Positions 22,185 to 28,458 of a stretch of DNA of 28,458 nucleotides are shown here, piece by piece. This DNA is from RGIG1681 sp045657465. Its GTDB lineage: Bacteria > Bacillota > Clostridia > Christensenellales > UBA1242. The first letter of the stretch is position 1. Each line of letters begins with the position of its first letter. The stretch lies in contig JAZOTD010000011.1 in assembly GCA_045657465.1 (NCBI GenBank), forward strand, positions 1-28,458, read 5' to 3'. The position numbers were made by a program, and so were the translations under genes. The notes below the pieces were generated by a model. It searched no databases. It was not told the origin of the DNA and was given only the letters and a program-made list of their open reading frames with translations.

Positions 22185-24593
22185 TTATTTTACGATGATA
22201 TTCAAAATTTTCTTTGGAACATAGATTACTTTAACAATATCACCTGTGAGATATTTGCTAACCTCATCACTTGCTTTTGCAACTTCTAAAATTTCGTCTT
22301 GAGAGGCTGTTGCAGAAACTTTGATAACCCCCCTAACTTTTCCACTAACTTGAACTGGAATTTCAATTTCATCAAGAACAAGTGCTTTTTCATCAGCAAC
22401 TGGCCAGTTTGCTTTTTCAACATCACCATAACCCATTACTTCAAAAAGCTCATTTACAATATGTGGAGCAAATGGACTAATGAGTGTAAGCAATGTTTTG
22501 TATTCATCGTTTGTGAATTTGTTAACCTTATAAACTTCATTAACCAAAATCATAATAGCAGAAATTGCTGTGTTAAATTTTGTTGAATCAATATCACTTG
22601 AAACTTTTTTGATTGTTGAGTTTAAAACAAATGACAATTCTTTTGTTGTTCCTTCACCTGAAACAATTTCTTGCAAGTTCCAAATTCTAGACAATAGTTT
22701 GCTGCAAGCTTTCAAACCTTCTTCACTCCAAGTTGCCTTTTCTGAATATTCACCAATGAATGACATCCAAACACGAAGAGCATCTGCACCATATTTGTCA
22801 ACCATGATTCTTGGATCAACGCCGTTGCCAGCACTCTTACTCATCTTCTTTCCATCAGCACCTAAAATCAAACCTTGAGAGATTCTCTTTTTAAATGGTT
22901 CGTCAACAGGAACCAAACCTAAATCATAAAGAACCTTCACCCAGAATCTAGCATATAAAAGGTGACGAGTTGTGTGTTCATTTCCACCATTATAAAGCGT
23001 TACAGGGAGCCATGCATTAAGAGCTTCTTTGCTAGCAAATTCTTTGTTGTTGTGTGGATCACAATATCTCAAAAAATACCATGAAGATCCAGCCCAACCA
23101 GGCATTGTGTCTGTTTCACGTTTTGCAGGAGCTCCACAGCAAGGGCAAGTCACATTAACCCATGAATCAATAACTGAAAGTGGGCTTTCGCCGTCTTTGG
23201 TTGGTTCATAACTTTCAACTTGTGGAAGTTTAATTGGAAGATTTTCTTCTTTTTCTGGAACCCAACCACATTTTGGACAATTAACCATAGGGATTGGTTC
23301 ACCCCAATAACGTTGACGAGAGAAAATCCAGTCACGCATTTTGAAGTTTAGCTTCTTTCTAGCAACACCCATTTTGATAAGCTTATCAGTTATTGCAACT
23401 TTTGCTTCTTCAACAGTAAGCCCTGTAAATTCTTCAGAGTTTACAAGTTTGATGCCTTTTCCAAGGTAATCATATTTTTCAAGAGCTTTTTCAGAAACAT
23501 CACCTTCAATAACTTGAATTTTTGGAATGCCAAACTTGTCAGCAAATTCATAGTCACGTTGGTCATGTGTTGGAACCGCCATAACAGCGCCAGTTCCATA
23601 ACCAGCAAGAACAAAGTCACCAATATAAACATCAACTTCTTTGCCATTTGCTGGGTTGATTGCAGTGATACCTTCAAGTTTCAAACCTGATTTGTCTTTA
23701 TTCATTTCTGTGCGGTCAAATTCACTCTTTTTAGCAGTTTCTTTTCTATATTCTTCAACTGCAGACCAGTTTTTAATTTTATCTTTCAAACCATCAACAA
23801 TTTTACTTTCTGGAGCAAGCACCATGAATGTGATGCCATAGATTGTTTCAATACATGTTGTAAAGATTGAAAACTCTCCGCCTTGTTTGATTTTGAAATC
23901 AACTTCAACACCCTCACTCTTTCCAATCCAGTTAAGCTGGCTGAGTTTGATATGGTCAAGATAATCTGTTTTATCAAGGTCATCAGCAAGTCTTTCGCCA
24001 TATTTGGTCATTTTCAAAACCCATTGAGCTTTTGCTTTTTGAGTTGTTTCAGCATGACATTGACAGCAAGTTCCGTCTTCAACTTCTTCATTTGCCAAAA
24101 CACCACAGTTTGGACACCAGTTAACAGTTGTTTCTTGTTTTTCTGCAAGACCTTTTTTGAAGAATTGAATAAATTGCCATTGGGTCCATTTGTAATATTC
24201 TTCATCACATGAATTGATTGTTCTGCCCCAGTCAAATGAAAGACCAATTTGTTTTAATTGACCATGGAATGTTTCAATGTTTCTCTTAACAATTTCTTGA
24301 GGAAGTTTCTTTTCTCTAATAGCTGTTCTTTCAGCTTCTAAACCAAAAGCATCAGTTCCAAAAGGAAAGAGCACATTTTTTCCACAAAGTCTTTTTTTTC
24401 TAGCAACAGCATCAATCGCAGTGTATGATCTGCAGTGACCTAGATGCAAACCACTTCCGCTAGGATAAGGAAATTCGATTAATATATATTCATTTTCTTT
24501 TCCTTCAGCATGGTTTTCGACATTGTATGTTTTGTTTTCTTCCCAATATTTTTGCCATTTTTTCTCAATCTCGGCAGGGTTGTAATTTTTCAT
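22185..24593 (-). CDS. leuS: Leucyl-tRNA synthetase
   Basis: An 802-residue class I synthetase charging tRNA-Leu in the cytosol. The HIGH-type motif HLGH is at residues 50-53 in FPYPSGSGLHLGHCRSYTA, and KMSKSAGNG is near residue 581. The zinc-type cluster NWCPNCGVLANEEV with CCQCH follows, and a second Cys cluster (NCPKCGW, then CPCCGAPAKRET) lies in the insertion before WAGSSWYFLRYCDP. The CP1 editing domain is present (TCIETIYGITFMVLAPES; GTGAVMAVPTHDQRD). The C-terminal anticodon-binding and tail region ends with KIIYVP-type residues (KVIYVPKKILNIIVK). Length is normal for the bacterial form. It is a single gene with an extended -10 promoter close upstream. The short leader leaves no room for a T-box, unlike many Firmicutes synthetase genes. 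Confidence 0.97.
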   Translation of the reverse strand: MKNYNPAEIEKKWQKYWEENKTYNVENHAEGKENEYILIEFPYPSGSGLHLGHCRSYTAIDAVARKKRLCGKNVLFPFGTDAFGLEAERTAIREKKLPQEIVKRNIETFHGQLKQIGLSFDWGRTINSCDEEYYKWTQWQFIQFFKKGLAEKQETTVNWCPNCGVLANEEVEDGTCCQCHAETTQKAKAQWVLKMTKYGERLADDLDKTDYLDHIKLSQLNWIGKSEGVEVDFKIKQGGEFSIFTTCIETIYGITFMVLAPESKIVDGLKDKIKNWSAVEEYRKETAKKSEFDRTEMNKDKSGLKLEGITAINPANGKEVDVYIGDFVLAGYGTGAVMAVPTHDQRDYEFADKFGIPKIQVIEGDVSEKALEKYDYLGKGIKLVNSEEFTGLTVEEAKVAITDKLIKMGVARKKLNFKMRDWIFSRQRYWGEPIPMVNCPKCGWVPEKEENLPIKLPQVESYEPTKDGESPLSVIDSWVNVTCPCCGAPAKRETDTMPGWAGSSWYFLRYCDPHNNKEFASKEALNAWLPVTLYNGGNEHTTRHLLYARFWVKVLYDLGLVPVDEPFKKRISQGLILGADGKKMSKSAGNGVDPRIMVDKYGADALRVWMSFIGEYSEKATWSEEGLKACSKLLSRIWNLQEIVSGEGTTKELSFVLNSTIKKVSSDIDSTKFNTAISAIMILVNEVYKVNKFTNDEYKTLLTLISPFAPHIVNELFEVMGYGDVEKANWPVADEKALVLDEIEIPVQVSGKVRGVIKVSATASQDEILEVAKASDEVSKYLTGDIVKVIYVPKKILNIIVK

Positions 24594-24630
24594 AGCAATT
24601 TCCTCGTTTTAAAAATTTTATAACGAGTTT

Positions 24631-24659
24631 ATAATACCACGATTTTCTTTGTTTCTCAA
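24631..24659 (-). promoter_or_regulatory. Sigma-A promoter for leuS
   Basis: On the minus strand, TTGAGA, 17 bp and TATTAT with TG one base before (extended -10). The leader is about 30 nt. An inverted repeat AACGAG/CTCGTT (24622-24627 and 24603-24608) spans the start point and the ribosome site. Confidence 0.65.
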
Positions 24660-24696
24660 TAAAAATTAAATATTTTATATTATTTTTTATTTATTT

Positions 24697-25941
24697 CTAA
24701 TTTTCTCTTTTTAAAATAATACCCTTTGTTGGAGCATAACTATCTTTTCTTATATTTTCCGTTTTTAAAAGGTTGCCATATCTGTCATAAAATTTTAGAT
24801 AACCTTTAGATACATAACCATCTTTTGAATAACTCAATCTCTTTTCTTCACCTATATTTAGATTGATATTGTATTTATTGTAATCATTTTCGATTTTATC
24901 TTCTTCGGCTTTTAAGATTTTTATTTTTTCACTTGTTCTTGTGATTTTAAAATCATTCTTTTGTCCAAAAATTTTAACCTTGCAAATATCATTTTCATAG
25001 CTGGTTGTTATTAAAACTTTTCCGCCTGTGTTGTTTTTTATTTTTAAATCACTCGAACCAATATTTACCATAGCATCAAAACTAGGCTCAACATAAGACA
25101 CAGGAAGTGAATGACTGTGAACTTCTAAAACTTCAAGACCTGAAAGCAAACACGCATTATAAAGTGTTGTGCTAACTTGACACACTCCACCACCAAATCC
25201 ATCAACAAAAACTCCGCCTGAAATAATTTTTGCACTTTGATATCCATTTTCTTCTGTTCTTGGACCTGTTGTTTGATTGAAACTCAACACTTCACCCACT
25301 TCTAAAACCAATCCGTCAAATTTTGATAATGCTGTTTTTATATTATTTTTTCGAGCATTTCCACTTGAATAAAAACTTGTTGAAAAACACCCCTTTTCAA
25401 CAAAATCATTTTTTATGTTTTGGTTGGTTTTAAATTCATTTAAGTGCAACTCGATTTTTAAATTAAACCCATCACTATTTAAAATGTCACAATATATTTT
25501 TTCTAAATTTAAATATCTTCCATCAACACCACTGTTAAATTTTAATCGACATTTATTTTTTTCAACAACAACCGATTCTTGAACTTCTTTTATTTCTAGC
25601 TCTTGTTTTAAAATATCAATCATTTCTTTTATTTCCGGAAATGCATAGTTTATGGCTTCTTCTTTTAAAAAACCTTCACCAACCAAAGCCTGTGCTAGTT
25701 TTAATCTGTTTTGATTGTTGTAAAATATATTTTGTTGAAATTTAGATATTTTCATATCTTCTAAAAAATCATTAGTTGAAAAATTAAAATTTTTATTTGC
25801 ATAAATAAATTCAAAATTATAATTGCTTATTGTTATATTTTGTTTTGCCTGTGCATATGGTTTAGTATCAAAAGAAAAAGGACTGCTAAAAGTTAGCAAA
25901 AAAAATAAGAGTATAATCAAAGCTTTATTTGCTTTTTTCAT
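24697..25941 (-). CDS. VanW-family exported protein
   Basis: A 414-residue protein with the VanW domain near residues 190-320: AKIISGGVFVDGFGGGVCQV, STTLYNACLLSGLEVLEVHSH and SFDAMVNIGSSDLKIKN are the family hallmarks. The N-terminus MKKANKALIILLFFLLTFSS is a signal peptide or membrane anchor, so the protein acts outside the membrane; a final domain (KGYLKFYDRYGNLLKTENI) follows. VanW proteins are named from vancomycin-resistance clusters but are widespread in spore-formers, and their molecular role is unknown (cell-wall association is assumed). The frame extends to a TTG at 26025, but that codon lies in a hairpin and has no ribosome site. ATG 25941 gives a proper signal peptide, although its AAGAG is unusually close. 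It lies downstream of cca, probably in a separate transcript. Confidence 0.85.
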   Translation of the reverse strand: MKKANKALIILLFFLLTFSSPFSFDTKPYAQAKQNITISNYNFEFIYANKNFNFSTNDFLEDMKISKFQQNIFYNNQNRLKLAQALVGEGFLKEEAINYAFPEIKEMIDILKQELEIKEVQESVVVEKNKCRLKFNSGVDGRYLNLEKIYCDILNSDGFNLKIELHLNEFKTNQNIKNDFVEKGCFSTSFYSSGNARKNNIKTALSKFDGLVLEVGEVLSFNQTTGPRTEENGYQSAKIISGGVFVDGFGGGVCQVSTTLYNACLLSGLEVLEVHSHSLPVSYVEPSFDAMVNIGSSDLKIKNNTGGKVLITTSYENDICKVKIFGQKNDFKITRTSEKIKILKAEEDKIENDYNKYNINLNIGEEKRLSYSKDGYVSKGYLKFYDRYGNLLKTENIRKDSYAPTKGIILKREN

Positions 25942-25985
25942 ACTCTTATTATGTGTTTTTTCGACAAAATTATTTATCTTTAAAA

Positions 25986-26042
25986 TTTCTTGTTTGTGTG
26001 TTTGGTTTTTTAATGAAAAACCCAAACATCAAAAACAAGAAA
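25986..26042 (-). terminator. Long hairpin between cca and the VanW gene, probable cca terminator
   Basis: Outer arms 25986-25995 and 26033-26042 (TTTCTTGTTT/AAACAAGAAA) and inner arms 25999-26011 and 26016-26028 (7 + 5 pairs around one mismatch) form about 22 pairs with a 4-nt loop. On the minus strand only TTTT follows. It sits 25 bp after the cca stop. Confidence 0.6.
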
Positions 26043-26067
26043 ATGGTTAAGCTTAAAATAGCCAAAA

Positions 26068-27468
26068 TTAACATTCTTCTAAATAATAATCACGTTTTGA
26101 ATTTATCATTCGTTTAGCCATTTTAAGCAAATCTTGCTTGTTATTTTTTCTTGGGCAAAGCGCTGTTGCAAGCAACATTCTCGATAAAAGATTTTCAAGG
26201 TTTTCAAGATTTATATGTGGATGAGCTCTAATGATATCATCTCCCCTAATTTGAAGATCACGTGCATCAAATGGTGCACCCTTTCTAAGCATATCATTAT
26301 AAACTCTTCTTAAAATTTCACCAGAACGTTCTCTTCTTCCAAAAATCTTATTTTCGTTTTTAATAACATTTTTAATTTCAATTATATTTTCAATAACATC
26401 TTTGTTTTCAAAAATAAATTTTTTAATTGTGCTTCTTCTAGCTAAACAATGTTTATTAAAATCATATCCAATAATGGTTTTTGTAACATTGCTGATTGTT
26501 TTCTTGTTAAATCCAAGCCCATTTATGCCAAGATTTTTTTCAACAATAACTTCAACAAATTCTTTTGCACCAAAAAATGATTTGCGAAGTTCCATAGTTT
26601 TAACTTTTCCAGCATCATGCAATAAAACAGCAAGTCTGATTTTTGGAGATGAATTTTTTAAACAATTTAAAATATGATTATAAATTTGTTCACCCTTATC
26701 GTCTGTGATTTGTGTTTTTCTCATATCATCCATTGTTGGCAAAATATATTTCCAAACATCAAGTTCTGTGAGAAGTGTCATCGCTCTAAAGTGTGCATCT
26801 TTTGTATATAAAAGTTCAGGATAAATTTGATCACAGGTAAGCAATCTTTCAAATTCGTTTTTGAGTCTATATTGTGAAATAAACTTAACCTTCCAAGCAT
26901 TTTGTTTTGCATAATACATTTCTTCTTCTGGAATGGTAAGCCCCAACGAACAAGCAAAACGAATAAGTCTCAAAATTCTTTCAGGGTCATCATTAAACAC
27001 AATTTTAGGAACTTTTACAGTTGTTATTTCACGATTTTTTATATCATTAATTCCACCAAGTGGATCAACATAACTTCCTTCTAATATATCATAATATATA
27101 GCATTAATTTTAAAATCACGACGTCTTGCATCTTCTTCAAGAGAATTTATAAATTCAATTTTGTCAGGAGTGTGAGATTCTGACTCATAAATTTCTCTTC
27201 TAAAAGTGGCATGTTCATATCTTCTTTTTCCATAAATTGCCATAACACCAACAGATTCATTGATGTGTTTAACTTGAAAACTTGTGTCTTGCAAAATTTT
27301 CTTAAGTTCTTTTGGCGTTGCATTTGAACAAAGATCGATATCGTCTCTAAGCAAACTTTGAACACCTAAATACGAATCACGAACATATCCACCGACGATG
27401 TATAGTGTTTTTTTATTATCTTTAAAAATTTGAGCTAGGTTCTTTAACTCTGAAGGAATTTTTATCAT
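26068..27468 (-). CDS. cca: CCA-adding tRNA nucleotidyltransferase
   Basis: A 466-residue class II nucleotidyltransferase that builds or repairs the CCA end of tRNAs. Head-domain motifs are complete: TLYIVGGYVRDSYLG (phosphate-binding), DDIDLCSNATP (metal-binding Asp pair), DARRRDFKINAIYYD, and PERILRLIRFACSLG with the neck. LLHDAGKV after residue 250 is the core of an HD domain, found in a subset of these enzymes and often linked to phosphohydrolase activity. The C-terminal third is helical. A GTG at 27483 would give five extra residues, but ATG 27468 follows GAGAG at good spacing and lies about 28 nt after the predicted start point, so it is preferred. Poly(A) polymerase activity cannot be excluded by eye. 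Confidence 0.92.
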   Translation of the reverse strand: MIKIPSELKNLAQIFKDNKKTLYIVGGYVRDSYLGVQSLLRDDIDLCSNATPKELKKILQDTSFQVKHINESVGVMAIYGKRRYEHATFRREIYESESHTPDKIEFINSLEEDARRRDFKINAIYYDILEGSYVDPLGGINDIKNREITTVKVPKIVFNDDPERILRLIRFACSLGLTIPEEEMYYAKQNAWKVKFISQYRLKNEFERLLTCDQIYPELLYTKDAHFRAMTLLTELDVWKYILPTMDDMRKTQITDDKGEQIYNHILNCLKNSSPKIRLAVLLHDAGKVKTMELRKSFFGAKEFVEVIVEKNLGINGLGFNKKTISNVTKTIIGYDFNKHCLARRSTIKKFIFENKDVIENIIEIKNVIKNENKIFGRRERSGEILRRVYNDMLRKGAPFDARDLQIRGDDIIRAHPHINLENLENLLSRMLLATALCPRKNNKQDLLKMAKRMINSKRDYYLEEC

Positions 27469-27502
27469 AAAACAATCTCTCACTATAAATTTTTACATTT
27501 CA

Positions 27503-27531
27503 ATATTATCATAAATAAAATTTTTACTCAA
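27503..27531 (-). promoter_or_regulatory. Sigma-A promoter for cca
   Basis: On the minus strand, TTGAGT, 17 bp and TAATAT with TG one base before (extended -10). It supports the ATG at 27468 as the start. Confidence 0.6.
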
Positions 27532-27613
27532 TTAAAAAATAATACATGGATTAATTTTTTTGTAATTTTTTAGAATTTAGCATAATTTCTTTTATTTATA
27601 AAAAACTAATAAT

Positions 27614-28300
27614 ATGAAGAAAATTTTAAGTTTGATTTTTTGTTTTTTTATATTATTTTCATTTTGTTCTTGTTCTTCAAAAAAAGAAAATTCTTTCGCG
27701 AGTGCTCAAGATTATGATTCAATCATAGCTTATGAAATCGAACAACTTGATGGGTCAAATAATTTCGAAGAAGAAACAATCAAATCTCTTTCTTTATATT
27801 TTAGGTCTAATTTAAACAAAACCAAAAATATTCAAAATAAAAAACACACAAATGAAAACATATATAATATAGTGAAAAGATCAAATAGTGAAAATTTAAA
27901 AATTGAAACAGATAAAATCTTTATATTTGAAAATTCAAACAATTGGCAAAAAGAAATTTCAAAAGCCGACATTTTAAAATTTTTATCATCTAAAAACATA
28001 AGCGTTACAACAATAACTAATATAAAACCAAAATATGAAAACGAAAAAATTATTGGACTTATTATTGAAGAAAAATTTATATCTGTCGATGATATTGTTA
28101 AATATTTTAATTTACCAACTTCTTATATATATAATATAGATAATAAAAGAACTTCTATATTAATATATGGCCATTATAAAAAAGATGTCATTTTTATTGA
28201 CACTAAAAACATAAACGATATGGCAAAAAATGGCAAAAAGAGTCACGAAATTTTAAATTCTATCAATAATGATTTTTATTTGATAACTAAAAATAAATAA
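27614..28300 (+). CDS. Lipoprotein resembling a shortened, divergent SpoIID/LytB domain
   Basis: A 228-residue protein with a clear signal peptide (MKKILSLIFCFFILFSFCSC), probably cleaved and lipid-modified at Cys20. The mature part resembles SpoIID, a lytic transglycosylase for engulfment, in order. IIAYEIEQL with E41 matches the catalytic 'VVAAEMP' motif, EEETIKSLSLYFRSNL matches 'EALKAQAVAARTYAL', and WQKEISKADILKFL plus TNIKPKYENEKIIGLIIEEK fit the middle. YFNLPTSYIYNI matches 'LGLRSTxFxI', and YGHYKK with MAKNGKKSHEIL matches 'GHGVGMSQ...MAxxGxxYxEIL'. The central segment of the family (about 100 residues) is missing and the GHGVGMSQ box is degraded, so activity is doubtful. No good ribosome site precedes the ATG. 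It is divergent from cca and notably AT-rich. Confidence 0.6.
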   Translation: MKKILSLIFCFFILFSFCSCSSKKENSFASAQDYDSIIAYEIEQLDGSNNFEEETIKSLSLYFRSNLNKTKNIQNKKHTNENIYNIVKRSNSENLKIETDKIFIFENSNNWQKEISKADILKFLSSKNISVTTITNIKPKYENEKIIGLIIEEKFISVDDIVKYFNLPTSYIYNIDNKRTSILIYGHYKKDVIFIDTKNINDMAKNGKKSHEILNSINNDFYLITKNK

Positions 28301-28458
28301 AAATGTTAATTAATGTTAAAAAAAATCATTAAAAAACAAGTAATTCACATAAGTTATAAACTTGTAAACGCTGATAAAATAAGTATTTAACAAAGATATT
28401 AACATATTAATAATATCATCTTTTCTATAAAACATAGGTATACCCCTGACATATTATT

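Noticed and set aside
25942..26025. TTG start giving 28 extra residues to the VanW protein
   Set aside because: The codon lies inside a stable hairpin, has no ribosome site, and would bury the signal peptide.
27469..27483. GTG start for cca
   Set aside because: No ribosome site upstream; the ATG at 27468 has GAGAG at proper spacing.
28437..28444. Palindrome GGTATACC near the right edge, like half of a CsoR-type operator
   Set aside because: Only eight bases, at the window end, with no gene in view to regulate.

Overview
This is a low-GC, Firmicutes-like chromosomal window. Several features suggest a spore-forming member of the Clostridia: a GerA-type germinant receptor subunit at the left edge, a lipoprotein resembling SpoIID at the right end, strong AT-rich sigma-A type promoters, AGGAG ribosome sites and near-universal TAA stops. 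No phage, IS element, tRNA, rRNA or CRISPR array was seen. The exact taxon cannot be read from the sequence; an uncultured gut-type Clostridia lineage would fit.

Layout. Positions 1-889 (minus) hold the 5' part of a gerA-family gene. 1020-3359 (minus) holds a small NIF3/CutA-like protein, L-lactate dehydrogenase and a ketopantoate-reductase-family protein. 3433-7545 (minus) holds a CarD-like RNA polymerase regulator, an unrecognised Pro/Met/Gly-rich protein paired with a ParM-like actin ATPase, a second unrecognised protein, and dUTPase. A MscS channel gene (minus) and a sugar-phosphate-type nucleotidyltransferase (plus) diverge around 8800-8990. 10020-12213 (plus) holds two tandem paralogues of unknown function, each with its own promoter.

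The centre (12300-21860, minus) is a tightly packed glycogen/maltodextrin operon, transcribed malQ - glgB - glgA - glgP - GH13 amylase. It can polymerise, branch, phosphorolyse and rearrange alpha-glucan, but carries no glgC/glgD. An almost pure A/T leader region with a promoter flanked by an inverted repeat precedes it. The window then continues with leuS, a VanW-family exported protein and the CCA-adding enzyme (all minus), ending with the SpoIID-like lipoprotein (plus).

The most striking features are: (1) GlgB has a C-terminal extension of about 165 residues ending in four AT-hook motifs (GRPRK) at an exact 19-residue period, encoded by 57-bp tandem repeats; (2) a chromosomal ParM-like actin is paired with an unknown partner gene, with a palindrome in the leader; (3) there is a tandem pair of unrecognised paralogues; (4) a divergent, shortened SpoIID-like lipoprotein is present. 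All assignments come from reading motifs by eye; no database search was possible.
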